This document shows, in pieces, positions 7,407 to 16,809 of a stretch of DNA of 64,000 bases. Source of the stretch: Achromobacter sp. MFA1 R4 (lineage in GTDB: Bacteria; Pseudomonadota; Gammaproteobacteria; Burkholderiales; Burkholderiaceae_B); contig NZ_LT707065.1 of assembly GCF_900156745.1 (NCBI RefSeq), positions 3,534,001 through 3,598,000 on the forward strand, read 5' to 3'. The translations under genes and the position numbers were made by a program. The first letter of the stretch is position 1. Every line of letters starts with the position of its first letter. Below the pieces are notes generated by a model. It worked only from the letters and a program-made list of their open reading frames with translations. It was not told the DNA's origin and did no database searches.

Positions 7407-8282
7407 ATGAACAAGGCCGTACTTACGATTGCTGATCGGATCGCCCGGGCCCAGCCCGCGCTGAGCCGGACCCAGCACAAGATGGCCGAGTACGTGTTGG
7501 CGCACCAGTTCCGCGTCGCCACCATGACCATCGACGAATTCGCGGCGGCCGTGGGCGTGTCGGTCGCCACGGCCAACCGTTTTGCGCGCGCCCTGGATCT
7601 GCCGGGCTACCCGCAATTCCGCGCCGAACTGGCCCGCGGCTTCGAAGCCGCGCTGGAACCTGTCGAAAAGCTGCGCACCGAACTGGCGCACTCCGCCAGC
7701 GCCGTCCAGATCTTCGCCGCCACGCTGGAAGAAGACATCCGCAACGCGCAGCGCAACCTGCAGGCCCTGGATTCGGCCGCCTGTGAGCAGGCGGTCGAGG
7801 CGATCCTGGCCGCCGAGCGCGTTTTCATCATCGGTTTCGGGGCCAGCGGGTTTCTCGCGGGCCTGCTGCAACGCGGCCTGTGCATGCACCTGCATTCGGT
7901 CGAATCGCTGGCCGGTCCCGGCGGCGTGTCGCACGCCGCGCGCCAGATGTCGCGCATGACGGGCAAGGACCTGGTCATCGCCATCGGCTTTCCGCGCTAC
8001 CTGGCCGACACCGTGACGCTGGCCGGCGCTGCCAAGCAGGCAGGCGTGCCGGTGCTGGTGCTGACGGACAAGCCCACGTCGCCGCTGGCGCCAACTGCCT
8101 CCGTCGTGCTGTACGCGTACTCCGCACGCCAGCTCATTCCCAATTCCGAAACCGCCGCGTTGGGGCTCATCGAAGCCCTATCCGCGGCGGTGGCCTATCG
8201 GGCCAAGAATTCCGTCGCGGCCGCCGCTGGGGTCACCCAGTCCGTGATGCCGTGGCTCATCCATGGAGTAGGTAAACGATGA
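7407..8282 (+). CDS. RpiR-family transcriptional regulator (HTH-SIS)
   Basis: 291 residues from the ATG at 7407 (an adjacent TTG is unlikely). Residues about 1-80 form the RpiR winged helix-turn-helix (TIDEFAAAVGVSVATANRFARAL), residues about 110-270 a SIS domain. SIS domains usually bind phosphosugars through a SFSG-T loop. Here that loop reads GFPRYLADT, while the first loop GFGASGFLAG keeps its serine, so the ligand may not be a phosphosugar. The stop overlaps the iaaA start as ATGA, making it the first gene of the peptide operon and its probable regulator. Repressor versus activator cannot be told. Confidence 0.9.
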   Translation: MNKAVLTIADRIARAQPALSRTQHKMAEYVLAHQFRVATMTIDEFAAAVGVSVATANRFARALDLPGYPQFRAELARGFEAALEPVEKLRTELAHSASAVQIFAATLEEDIRNAQRNLQALDSAACEQAVEAILAAERVFIIGFGASGFLAGLLQRGLCMHLHSVESLAGPGGVSHAARQMSRMTGKDLVIAIGFPRYLADTVTLAGAAKQAGVPVLVLTDKPTSPLAPTASVVLYAYSARQLIPNSETAALGLIEALSAAVAYRAKNSVAAAAGVTQSVMPWLIHGVGKR

Positions 8283-9259
8283 TTCAACCCGTGATTGCCA
8301 TTCACGGTGGCGCCGGCGCGATGTCCCGCGCGGCCATGTCTCCCGAAAAAGAACAGGAATACCTCGCGGCCCTGCAGTCCATCCTGACCGCCGGCCAGGC
8401 CGTGCTGGCCAAGGGCGGCAGCGCGCTGGACGCCGTCACCGAGGCCGTGCGCCTGCTTGAAGACTGCCCGTTGTTCAACGCGGGCCACGGCGCCGTGTTC
8501 ACCAGCGCCGGCACCCACGAGCTTGACGCCGCCATCATGGACGGCGCGACGCTGCGTTCGGGCGCGATCGCCAACGTGAACTGCGTGCGCAACCCGATCG
8601 TTGCCGCGCGCAAGGTCATGGAAAACAGCAAGCACGTGTTCTTCGTTGGCGAGGGCGCCGAAACGTTCGCCCGCCAGGAAGGCGTCGAACTGGTCGACCC
8701 GTCGTACTTTTCGACCGAGGCCCGCCGCGAGCAGCTGCTGCGCGTGCAGCGCGAAACGCCGGACGCCGCCGTGCTGGACCACGACGGCCAGGCCATGGTC
8801 GCGCGCGGCCAGCCCGCGCCGGCCGATCCGCTGGACGCCGACAAGAAGTTCGGCACCGTCGGCGCCGTGGCCGTCGACGCCCAGGGCAACCTGGCCGCCG
8901 CCACGTCCACGGGCGGCATCACCAACAAGCAGGTCGGCCGCGTGGGCGATGCGCCCCTGATCGGCGCCGGCACCTATGCCAGCAACAAGACTTGCGCCGT
9001 GTCCACCACCGGCACGGGCGAAATGTTCATCCGCATGGTCGCCGCGTACGACGTCGCGGCCCAGATGGAATACTGCGGCGCCTCGCTGGAAGCGGCGGCG
9101 GACCGCGTCGTGATGGAAAAACTGCCCACCATCGGCGGCAAGGGCGGCCTGGTGGCCGTCGACGCCCAGGGCAATGTGGCCTTGCCGTTCAACACGGAAG
9201 GCATGTACCGGGGTTACGCCCGCGTAGGCGAGAAGCCGGTGGCCGCCATCTACCGATGA
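8279..9259 (+). CDS. iaaA: Isoaspartyl peptidase / L-asparaginase (Ntn hydrolase)
   Basis: 326 residues, close to E. coli IaaA (321). The family begins with IHGGAGAMSR and NAGHGAVFTSAGTHELDAAIMDG, both present. The precursor self-cleaves before the nucleophile threonine, here T193 in the KFGTVGAVAVD motif, giving alpha and beta subunits. It hydrolyses beta-aspartyl dipeptides formed by protein ageing or from cyanophycin-type polymers, and weakly L-asparagine. It overlaps the regulator gene by four bases and is followed by the importer genes, the same iaaA-gsiABCD order known from E. coli. Confidence 0.95.
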   Translation: MIQPVIAIHGGAGAMSRAAMSPEKEQEYLAALQSILTAGQAVLAKGGSALDAVTEAVRLLEDCPLFNAGHGAVFTSAGTHELDAAIMDGATLRSGAIANVNCVRNPIVAARKVMENSKHVFFVGEGAETFARQEGVELVDPSYFSTEARREQLLRVQRETPDAAVLDHDGQAMVARGQPAPADPLDADKKFGTVGAVAVDAQGNLAAATSTGGITNKQVGRVGDAPLIGAGTYASNKTCAVSTTGTGEMFIRMVAAYDVAAQMEYCGASLEAAADRVVMEKLPTIGGKGGLVAVDAQGNVALPFNTEGMYRGYARVGEKPVAAIYR

Positions 9260-9305
9260 GCGGCGGCGGTTTGGATCTGTAGGTTTATTTTGGGAATGAG
9301 AAGAG

Positions 9306-11192
9306 ATGGTTGATCGCGCAAACAGCCTGGCGCTGCCGGATAACCGCGTGGTCCAGGTCGACGACCTGACGGTGCGCTTCGTGGGTTCCGAGCGCACGGT
9401 CGAAGCCGTGCGCAATCTGTCGTTCCATGTGGACCGGGGCGAAACCCTGGCCATCGTGGGCGAATCGGGTTCGGGCAAGTCGGTGACGTCGCTGGCGCTG
9501 ATGCGTCTGGTGGAACACGGCGGCGGGCGCATCGCCCAGGGCAGGATGGCCCTGCGCCGGCGCAACGGCTCCGTGATCGATCTGGCCAACGCCAACCAGC
9601 GTGTCATGCGCAACGTGCGCGGCGCCGACATGGCGATGATTTTCCAGGAGCCGATGACCTCCTTGAACCCGGTGTTCACGGCCGGCGACCAGATCGCCGA
9701 ATCGATCCGCGAGCACCAGGGCATGGATGCGGCGGCGGCGCGCGCGGAAGCGCTGCGCATGCTGGAACAGGTCCGGATTCCCGAAGCCAAGTCGGTGCTG
9801 GACCGCTATCCGCATCAACTGTCGGGCGGCATGCGCCAGCGCGTCATGATCGCCATGGCGCTGGCATGCAAGCCGGCCCTGCTGATCGCCGACGAGCCGA
9901 CCACGGCGCTGGACGTGACCATCCAGGCCCAGATCCTGCAACTGATCCGCCAACTGCAGGAAGAAATGCACATGGGCGTGGTGTTCATCACCCACGACAT
10001 GGGCGTGGTGGCCGAAGTGGCCGACCGCGTGCTGGTCATGTTCCGCGGCGACAAGGTCGAGGAAGGCCCGTCCGAACAGGTGTTCGCCGCGCCCCAGCAT
10101 TCGTACACGAAGGCGCTGCTGTCGGCCGTGCCGAAGCTCGGCGCCATGCAGGGCACGGACCTGCCCGCGCGCTTCCCGCTGCTGCAGGTCGAAGGCCAGG
10201 TCCAGCCGGTGGCCGAAGCCGGCGCGGCCAGCACGCAGGAAGTGCCCGCCGCCAAGCGCGAGCCCATCCTGAGCGTGCGCAACCTGGTGACGCGCTTTGA
10301 CCTGCGCGGCGGCATCATGAGCCGCGTGCAGCGTCGCGTGCACGCCGTGGAGAAGGTCAGCTTCGACCTGTATCCCGGCGAGACCCTGTCGCTGGTCGGC
10401 GAGTCCGGCTGCGGCAAGTCCACGACGGGCCGTTCGCTGCTGCGCCTGGTGGACAGCCAGGGCGGCGAGATCCGCTTCGGCGGCCGCGACATCGTGCGCC
10501 TGAAGAACACCGAGCTGCAATCCCTGCGCCGCGACATCCAGTTCGTGTTCCAGGATCCGTTCGCCTCGCTGGATCCGCGCGTGACCGTGGGCTTCTCCAT
10601 CATGGAGCCGCTGCTGGTGCACGGCGTCGCCAAGGGCAAGGATGCCGAGCGCCGCGTGGCCGAACTGCTGGAACGCGTGGGCCTGCCGCCGGAAATGGCG
10701 CAGCGCTACCCGCACGAATTCTCGGGCGGCCAGCGCCAGCGCATCTGCATCGCGCGCGCCCTGGCCCTGAACCCCAAGGTCGTGATCGCGGACGAATCCG
10801 TGTCCGCGCTGGACGTGTCGATCCAGGCGCAGATCGTGAATCTCTTGATCGACCTGCAGCGCGACATGGGCATCTCGTTCCTGTTCATCTCGCACGACAT
10901 GGCCGTGGTCGAACGCGTCAGCCACCGCGTGGCGGTGATGTACCTGGGCCAGATCGTCGAGATCGGCCCGCGCCGCGCGATCTTCGAGAACCCGCAGCAT
11001 CCCTACACCAAGAAGCTGATGTCGGCCGTGCCGATCGCCGATCCGGCGCGCCGCCACATGAAGCGCACCTTGCTGTCCGATGAAATCCCCAGCCCGATCC
11101 GCAAACTGAACGATGAACCGGTGGTGCAACCGCTGGTCCAGGTCGGTACGGATCATTTTGTAGCCCGCCACCCCGTCGGCGGCGCGTATTGA
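9306..11192 (+). CDS. gsiA: Peptide ABC importer, fused tandem ATP-binding protein (GsiA-like)
   Basis: 628 residues carrying two complete ABC ATPase domains in one chain, as in GsiA (glutathione/peptide importer). First domain: Walker A GESGSGKS at 52-59, signature LSGGMRQR, Walker B LLIADEPT. Second domain: Walker A GESGCGKS at 365-372, signature FSGGQRQR, and VVIADES in place of the canonical ADEPT, with the catalytic Glu kept. Both end with the oligopeptide-type C-terminal region ([10 protein letters not shown]). It should power the GsiCD permease pair encoded downstream from the cytoplasmic face. Confidence 0.93.
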   Translation: MVDRANSLALPDNRVVQVDDLTVRFVGSERTVEAVRNLSFHVDRGETLAIVGESGSGKSVTSLALMRLVEHGGGRIAQGRMALRRRNGSVIDLANANQRVMRNVRGADMAMIFQEPMTSLNPVFTAGDQIAESIREHQGMDAAAARAEALRMLEQVRIPEAKSVLDRYPHQLSGGMRQRVMIAMALACKPALLIADEPTTALDVTIQAQILQLIRQLQEEMHMGVVFITHDMGVVAEVADRVLVMFRGDKVEEGPSEQVFAAPQHSYTKALLSAVPKLGAMQGTDLPARFPLLQVEGQVQPVAEAGAASTQEVPAAKREPILSVRNLVTRFDLRGGIMSRVQRRVHAVEKVSFDLYPGETLSLVGESGCGKSTTGRSLLRLVDSQGGEIRFGGRDIVRLKNTELQSLRRDIQFVFQDPFASLDPRVTVGFSIMEPLLVHGVAKGKDAERRVAELLERVGLPPEMAQRYPHEFSGGQRQRICIARALALNPKVVIADESVSALDVSIQAQIVNLLIDLQRDMGISFLFISHDMAVVERVSHRVAVMYLGQIVEIGPRRAIFENPQHPYTKKLMSAVPIADPARRHMKRTLLSDEIPSPIRKLNDEPVVQPLVQVGTDHFVARHPVGGAY

Positions 11193-11229
11193 CTCAGTAG
11201 TTGACCTTTTTTTGGAACCAGGAGTTGCA

Positions 11230-12783
11230 ATGATGAAAGTTCTGCGCCCCACCAAGCTGATGGCCGCTGCCGCGTTGGCCTTCGGCGTGCTCACCGCGCC
11301 GATGGCGCACGCCGCCAAGGACGTGACGTTTGCCGTTTCCATCGCGCTGGAAACGCTCGACCCCTACAACACCAACAGCACGCTGAACCAGGCGGCCGGC
11401 AAGGCCTACTACGAAGGCCTGTTCGAATTCGACAAGGACCTGAAGGTCCAGAAGGTCCTGGCGACCGACTACACCGTCAGCGAAGACGGCCTGGTCTACA
11501 CGTTCAAGCTGCGTCCCGGCGTGAAGTTCCATGACGGCACCGACTTCAACGCCGAAGCGGTCAAGATCAACTTCGATCGTCCGGCCAACCCGGACAACCG
11601 CCTGTCGCGCTACATCCAGTTCAGCGTCATCGAAAAGACCGAAGTGGTCGACCCGATGACCGTCAAGATCACGCTGAAGAAGCCGTTCTCGGCTTTCATC
11701 AACGCGCTGGCCCACCCGGCCGCCATGATGATCTCGCCCGCCGCGCTGGCCAAGTATGGCAAGGACATCGGCTTTCACCCGGTCGGCACCGGCCCCTTCG
11801 AATTCGTCGAATGGAAGCCGGCCGAATACCTGAAGGTCAAGAAGTTCGACGGCTACTGGAAGAAGGGCTACCCGAAGGTCGACACGCTGACCTTCCGCAC
11901 CGTCACCGACAACAACACCCGCGCCGCCGTGGTGCAGACGGGTGAAGCGCACTTCGCGTTCCCGGTGCCGTTCGAGCAGGCCGCCGTGCTGAAGAAGAAC
12001 GAGAAGCTGGACGTGGTCGATCACCAGAACTCGATCATGGCCCGCTACCTGTCGATGAACACGCAGCAAAAGCCGTTCGACAACGTCAAGGTGCGTGAAG
12101 CCATCAACTACGCCATCAACAAGGAAGCGCTGGCCAAGGTCGCTTTCTCGGGCTACGCCACCGTCATCGACGGCGTCGTGCCGCAAGGCGTGGACTACGC
12201 GCACAAGATCGGCGCGTGGCCGTATGACATCAAGAAGGCCAAGGCCCTGCTGGCCGAAGCCGGCTACCCCAACGGCTTCGAAAGCACGCTGTGGTCCGCC
12301 TACAACGACGGCACCTCGGTGAAGGTGGTTCAGTTCCTGCAGCAGCAGCTCGCCCAGGTCGGCATCAAGGTTTCCGTGGAAGTCCTGGAATCCGGCCAGC
12401 GCGTGCAGCGTGTGCAGCAGGTGCAAAAGCCCGAGGACGCCAAGGTCCGCATGTACTACGCCGGCTGGTCGTCGTCGACCGGCGAAGCCGACTGGGGCCT
12501 GCGTCCGCTGCTGACCACCGCCGCGTTCCCGCCGGTGCTGAACAACGTGTCGTACTACTCGAACAAGTCGGTTGACGAAGGCGTCCAGCAAGCCCTGGCC
12601 ACCACCGATCGCGCCAAGAAGACCGAGATCTACAAGAACGTTCAGGAAACCATCTGGAAGGATGCCCCGTGGGCCTTCCTGGTGACCCAGAACAACCTGT
12701 ACGTTAAGTCCAAGAACCTGTCGGGCGTGTACGTGGAACCGGACACCTCGTTCTGGTTCGGCGACATCGACCTGAAGCAGTAA
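11230..12783 (+). CDS. gsiB: Peptide ABC importer, periplasmic substrate-binding protein (GsiB-like)
   Basis: 517 residues of solute-binding protein family 5. A signal peptide covers residues 1-28 (basic start, hydrophobic core AAAALAFGVLTAP, cleavage after AHA). The mature part has the family motif YKFKLRPGVKFHDGT-like segment (here TFKLRPGVKFHDGTDFNAEAV in the protein, shown in part) and PVGTGPFEF. It captures peptides in the periplasm and delivers them to GsiCD. ATG at 11230 follows AGGAG by five bases. Specificity is inferred from the operon: glutathione or unusual peptides. Confidence 0.92.
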   Translation: MMKVLRPTKLMAAAALAFGVLTAPMAHAAKDVTFAVSIALETLDPYNTNSTLNQAAGKAYYEGLFEFDKDLKVQKVLATDYTVSEDGLVYTFKLRPGVKFHDGTDFNAEAVKINFDRPANPDNRLSRYIQFSVIEKTEVVDPMTVKITLKKPFSAFINALAHPAAMMISPAALAKYGKDIGFHPVGTGPFEFVEWKPAEYLKVKKFDGYWKKGYPKVDTLTFRTVTDNNTRAAVVQTGEAHFAFPVPFEQAAVLKKNEKLDVVDHQNSIMARYLSMNTQQKPFDNVKVREAINYAINKEALAKVAFSGYATVIDGVVPQGVDYAHKIGAWPYDIKKAKALLAEAGYPNGFESTLWSAYNDGTSVKVVQFLQQQLAQVGIKVSVEVLESGQRVQRVQQVQKPEDAKVRMYYAGWSSSTGEADWGLRPLLTTAAFPPVLNNVSYYSNKSVDEGVQQALATTDRAKKTEIYKNVQETIWKDAPWAFLVTQNNLYVKSKNLSGVYVEPDTSFWFGDIDLKQ

Positions 12784-12800
12784 ACCAAGCAGTAACTCTC

Positions 12801-12815
12801 GGGGCCCACGGGCCC
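12801..12815 (+). repeat. Short stem-loop between gsiB and gsiC
   Basis: GGGGCCCACGGGCCC can fold as a short GC stem just after the gsiB stop with no U-run. Hairpins at this place are common in ABC importer operons, where they protect the binding-protein mRNA and lower permease expression. This role is inferred. Confidence 0.3.
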
Positions 12816-12872
12816 TTGTAAGGCCACATACGGCGGGGGCGCGGTGTCCCCGCCGATGTTGCAGGAATTTCA

Positions 12873-13793
12873 ATGCTGACCTACATCGTCAAACGTCTTT
12901 TGGGCATGATCCCCACGCTGCTGCTGGTAGCCGTGGTCGTGTTCCTGTTTGTGCACATGCTTCCGGGCGACCCGGCGCGACTGGCCGCGGGCCCCGAGGC
13001 CGACCAGCAGACCGTCGAACTCGTGCGCAAGGAACTCGGGCTGGATCAGCCCCTGCCGCAGCAGTTCGTGCGCTATTTCAGCCACATGCTGCAAGGCGAC
13101 CTCGGGACCTCGCTGCGCACCAAGCGCCCCGTCTCGACCGAAATCGCCGACCGCTTCATGCCCACCTTGTGGCTCACGATCGCCAGCATGGTGTGGTCCG
13201 TGGTCTTCGGCATGGTCATCGGCATCGTGTCGGCGGTATGGCGCAATCGCTGGCCCGACCGCCTCGGCATGACGCTGGCGGTGTCCGGCATCTCGTTCCC
13301 CGCGTTCGCGCTGGGCATGATGCTGATGCAGATCTTCTCGGTGAACCTGGGCTGGCTCCCCACCGTGGGCGCTTCCACCTGGCAACACTACATTCTTCCT
13401 TCCATCACGCTGGGCGCCGCCGTGGCCGCCGTGATGGCGCGCTTCACGCGGGCGTCGTTCGTTGAAGTCGTGCAAGAGGACTTCGTGCGCACCGCCCGCG
13501 CCAAGGGGCTGTCCGAGCGCCGCGTCATCATCAAGCATGCGCTGCGCAACGCGCTGATTCCCGTCGTGACCATGATGGGCCTGCAGTTCGGCTTCCTGCT
13601 GGGCGGCTCGATCGTGGTCGAGACCGTGTTCAACTGGCCCGGCCTCGGCCGCCTGCTGGTGGACGCCGTGACCCAGCGCGACTATCCGGTGATCCAGGGC
13701 CTCGTGCTGCTGTTCTCGCTGGAATTCATCCTGATCAACCTGATTGTCGACGTGCTCTATGGCGTCATCAATCCCAGCATCCGTTACAAGTGA
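12873..13793 (+). CDS. gsiC: Peptide ABC importer, permease subunit (GsiC-like)
   Basis: 306 residues, the DppB/OppB permease type. The N-terminal helix is [19 protein letters not shown], followed by the family's LPGDPA motif ([15 protein letters not shown]) and about six transmembrane helices. The cytoplasmic EAA loop that touches the ATPase lies around [21 protein letters not shown] ribosome site AGGA precedes the ATG by eight bases. It pairs with the next gene product to form the channel. Confidence 0.93.
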   Translation: MLTYIVKRLLGMIPTLLLVAVVVFLFVHMLPGDPARLAAGPEADQQTVELVRKELGLDQPLPQQFVRYFSHMLQGDLGTSLRTKRPVSTEIADRFMPTLWLTIASMVWSVVFGMVIGIVSAVWRNRWPDRLGMTLAVSGISFPAFALGMMLMQIFSVNLGWLPTVGASTWQHYILPSITLGAAVAAVMARFTRASFVEVVQEDFVRTARAKGLSERRVIIKHALRNALIPVVTMMGLQFGFLLGGSIVVETVFNWPGLGRLLVDAVTQRDYPVIQGLVLLFSLEFILINLIVDVLYGVINPSIRYK

Positions 13794-13800
13794 GGCGGCC

Positions 13801-14700
13801 ATGAGCAATACGACACCCGCCGCGACCATTGCCGCCGTTCCCAAGAACGACGTGCGCACGCCCGCCACCGAGTTCTGGCGCAAATTCAAGAAGCAGAAGC
13901 TCGCCGTGGGCGCGGGCCTCTTCGTCCTGCTGCTGGTCATCGTCGCGGTCTTCGCGCCGTGGATCGTGCCGTTCGACCCGGAGAACTTCTTCGACTACGA
14001 CGCGCTGAACGCCGGCCCGTCCATGACCCACTGGCTGGGCGTGGACTCGCTGGGCCGCGACATCTTCAGCCGCATCATCATGGGCGCGCGCATTTCGCTG
14101 GCCGCCGGCTTCCTGTCGGTCGCCATGGGCGCCATCGTCGGCACCTTCATGGGCCTGATGGCGGGCTACTACGAGGGCTGGTGGGAGCGCATCACGATGC
14201 GCATCTCCGACGTGCTGCTGGCCTTCCCGGGCATGCTGCTGGCCATCGGCGTGGTCGCCATCCTGGGTTCCAGCATGGTCAACGTGATCGTCGCCGTGGC
14301 CGTGTTCAGCGTGCCCGCGTTTGCCCGCCTGGTGCGCGGCAACACGCTGTCGATCAAGCAGATGACCTACGTCGAGGCGGTCAAGAGCGTGGGCGCGTCC
14401 GACTGGACGATCATCATGCGCCACATCCTGCCCGGCACGATCTCGCCCATCGTGGTGTACGGCACGATGCGGATCGGCACCTCGATCATCACCGCCGCCA
14501 GCCTGTCGTTCCTGGGCATGGGCGCTTCGCCTCCCACGCCGGAGTGGGGCGCCATGCTGAACGAAGCCCGCGCCGACATGGTCATCGCGCCGCACGTGGC
14601 GATCTTCCCGGCGCTGGCGATCTTCCTGACCGTGCTGGCGTTCAACCTGCTGGGCGACGGCCTGCGCGACGCGCTGGACCCCAAGATCGACCGCAAGTAA
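13801..14700 (+). CDS. gsiD: Peptide ABC importer, permease subunit (GsiD-like)
   Basis: 299 residues, DppC/OppC type. It has the N-terminal OppC_N segment ([21 protein letters not shown]), the motif [21 protein letters not shown] and the EAA loop [21 protein letters not shown]. The ATG at 13801 lies seven bases after the gsiC stop and follows GAGGCGG; an upstream in-frame start inside gsiC is rejected. Confidence 0.93.
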   Translation: MSNTTPAATIAAVPKNDVRTPATEFWRKFKKQKLAVGAGLFVLLLVIVAVFAPWIVPFDPENFFDYDALNAGPSMTHWLGVDSLGRDIFSRIIMGARISLAAGFLSVAMGAIVGTFMGLMAGYYEGWWERITMRISDVLLAFPGMLLAIGVVAILGSSMVNVIVAVAVFSVPAFARLVRGNTLSIKQMTYVEAVKSVGASDWTIIMRHILPGTISPIVVYGTMRIGTSIITAASLSFLGMGASPPTPEWGAMLNEARADMVIAPHVAIFPALAIFLTVLAFNLLGDGLRDALDPKIDRK

Positions 14701-14846
14701 ACCTGCCGCCGGAGCCTCCCACGAGGGCCGGCGTGGAGGGCGATTTTTCCGCCGCCGCCTCCGTCCGCCACGCGCTTGCCCGCGCGTGTCCCGGACCCAG
14801 GGTGGCGGCGTTTTGCATTCTGGAGCGTGGCGACACGTAGACGAAC

Positions 14847-15941
14847 ATGGACAAACAAGCGCTGGACATTCCCCGTATCGGCGTCCTGCCCTCGGGGCCG
14901 CTGGACTCCCTTTGCGACGTGGGTGAGATCACCGTCGGCCACTGCACGCTGGCCGATGGCCCGCTGCAGACCGGCGTGACCGTCGTGCGCACGCATGGCG
15001 GCGATGCCTTTCTGGACAAGACGCCGGCCGCGGCCACCGTGCTGAACGGCTTCGGCAAGAGCACCGGCCTGGTTCAGGTGCAGGAGCTGGGCGTGCTGGA
15101 AACGCCCATCGCGCTGACCAACACCTTTGGCGTCGGCACGGTGGCCAATGCCCAGATCCGCGCCGCCGTCGCGGCCAATCCGGGCATCGGCCGCGGCCTG
15201 GCGACGGTCAATCCGCTGGTCTTCGAATGCAACGACGGCTACCTGAACGACATCCAGGCGATGGCGATCCAGGAATCGCACTATGCCGAGGCGCTGGCGG
15301 CGGCGGACAGGCATGTGGCACAGGGCTCTGTCGGCGCCGGCCGCGGCATGTCGTGCTTTTCGTTCAAGGGCGGCATCGGTTCGGCCTCGCGCCTGGCGCA
15401 GATCCAGCCGGGGCAGCGGTACAGCGTCGGCGCGCTGGTGCTGGCCAACTTCGGCCGCCTTCCGAACCTGACGGTGGCCGGGCGGCCCTTTGGCCGGCGG
15501 CTGGCGGACCGGATCGACCGGGGGATCGCGCAGCAGGGCGAGAACGCCGTGATCGCGCCCGAAAAGGGCTCGATCATCCTGCTGGTGGCTACCGACGCGC
15601 CGCTGGATTCGCGCCAGTTGCGCCGCCTGTCGCTGCGCGCGGGGGCGGGCCTGGCGCGCACGGGCTCGGTCTTCGGGCATGGCAGCGGCGACATCGCGCT
15701 GGCTTTCTCGACCGCGTACACGATTCCCCAGTTGGCAGAAACGCCCATGCCGGCGATCGCGATGCTGCACGAGGCGCGCATCGACCCGCTGTTCGAGGCG
15801 GCCGCCGAGGCGTGCGAACAGGCCATCATTTCCGCGCTGTGGCACGCCGAGGGCGTGACCGGCCGCGACGGCCACCACCGCGATTCCATCCGCCACGCCG
15901 CGCCCGAGTGGCGCCAGTGGCTGTCCGACACCGAATTCTGA
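14847..15941 (+). CDS. P1/DmpA-family aminopeptidase (L-aminopeptidase/D-Ala-esterase type)
   Basis: 364 residues of the DmpA/BapA family of self-processing N-terminal-serine hydrolases (DmpA is 375). The expected cleavage site Gly-Ser is G241-S242 in the EKGSIILLVATDAPL segment, close to the known position in DmpA, so mature alpha and beta chains are expected. Other conserved blocks are DVGEITVGH, GFGKSTGLVQVQELG, GAGRGMSCFSFKGGIG and GSGDIALAFSTA. Family members remove N-terminal residues from peptides, including D-amino-acid and beta-peptides. No signal peptide is visible, so it should act in the cytoplasm on peptides brought in by GsiABCD. Ribosome site is weak. Confidence 0.92.
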   Translation: MDKQALDIPRIGVLPSGPLDSLCDVGEITVGHCTLADGPLQTGVTVVRTHGGDAFLDKTPAAATVLNGFGKSTGLVQVQELGVLETPIALTNTFGVGTVANAQIRAAVAANPGIGRGLATVNPLVFECNDGYLNDIQAMAIQESHYAEALAAADRHVAQGSVGAGRGMSCFSFKGGIGSASRLAQIQPGQRYSVGALVLANFGRLPNLTVAGRPFGRRLADRIDRGIAQQGENAVIAPEKGSIILLVATDAPLDSRQLRRLSLRAGAGLARTGSVFGHGSGDIALAFSTAYTIPQLAETPMPAIAMLHEARIDPLFEAAAEACEQAIISALWHAEGVTGRDGHHRDSIRHAAPEWRQWLSDTEF

Positions 15942-15962
15942 ACATTTCGAAGGCGCATTTCA

Positions 15963-16795
15963 TGAAGATCCTGATTTCCACCGATATCGAAGGCGTCGCT
16001 GGCGTCTTTCACGCCGAGCAGGTCCGGGCCGGCAATGGCGAATACGAGCGCGCCCGCGCCTGGATGACCGCCGAGGCCAACGCGGCCGTGCAAGGCGCCA
16101 TCGCGGGCGGGGCCGAAGAGATCCTGGTCAACGACTCGCATGGCGGCTTTCGCAACCTGCTGCCCGACGGCCTGGACGAACGCGCGCGCCTGGTGCTGGG
16201 CAAGCCGCGCTACCTGGGCATGATGGGCGGGCTGGAAGAGGGCTGCGACGCCGTCTTCATGATCGGCTACCACTCGCGCTCGCAGGGCCGCGGCATCCTC
16301 GCCCACACCATCAACAGCTTCGCGTTCGCGCGCGTCGTCATCAACGGCATGGAACTTGGCGAAGCGGGCCTGTACGGCGCGCTGGCCGGCGAGCTGGGCG
16401 TGCCCGTCATCCTGGGCACCGGCGATGACGTGTTCATCGAGGAAACCCGCGACACCTTTCCCGGCGCCGAGTGGGTGCAGACCAAGGTCGCGCACGGCCA
16501 GGGCAGCGGCGTGACGCTGTCGCCCGCCGCGTCCCGCCGCGCGATTGCCGCGGCCGCCGAAGCCGCGGTGCGCAACTTCAAGCGCGGCGGCGACAAGAAA
16601 GCCGTTCCGTTCCGCATTCCCGCCCCTATAGAATGCCGGTTGCAGACGCAGAGCGCGGCGCTGGCCGACCTGTTCTGCATGTGGCCCACGCTGGAACGCG
16701 TGGACGGCGTCACCTTGCGGTTCACCACGGACAGCATGCAGTCCGCCGTCCGCACGTTGAACAGCCTGGCCGCCATGTCTTTCATGTTGCGCTAA
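15963..16795 (+). CDS. M55 D-aminopeptidase, DppA type
   Basis: 277 residues. It resembles Bacillus DppA, a zinc-dependent, decameric D-aminopeptidase that prefers D-Ala-containing peptides. Metal-ligand positions are conserved: D8 and E10 in ISTDIEG, H60 in NDSHGG, H104 in IGYHS and E134 in ELGEAG; H115 (GILAHTIN) is also kept. No signal peptide. The gene starts 21 bases after the DmpA-type gene and 14 bases before the M24 peptidase gene, so three different peptidases follow the importer in one operon. Confidence 0.93.
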
Positions 16796-16809
16796 GGATC
16801 CTTCCTCCC

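Noticed and set aside
8279-9259. Type II asparaginase (AnsB) for the gene after rpiR
   Set aside because: The protein has the Ntn-type self-cleavage motif with Thr193 and the plant-type N-terminus, not the AnsA/AnsB fold.
9285-11342. 685-codon minus-strand frame opposite gsiA
   Set aside because: GsiA has all ATPase motifs on the plus strand; the reverse frame is His/Gln-rich filler.
12801-12815. Terminator inside the gsi operon
   Set aside because: Short stem without U-run; the permease genes follow closely and need transcription. Kept only as a stem-loop.
14701-14846. Operon break between gsiD and the DmpA-type gene
   Set aside because: 146-base gap without a hairpin plus U-run; the functional link and same strand favour one operon, though an internal promoter cannot be excluded.
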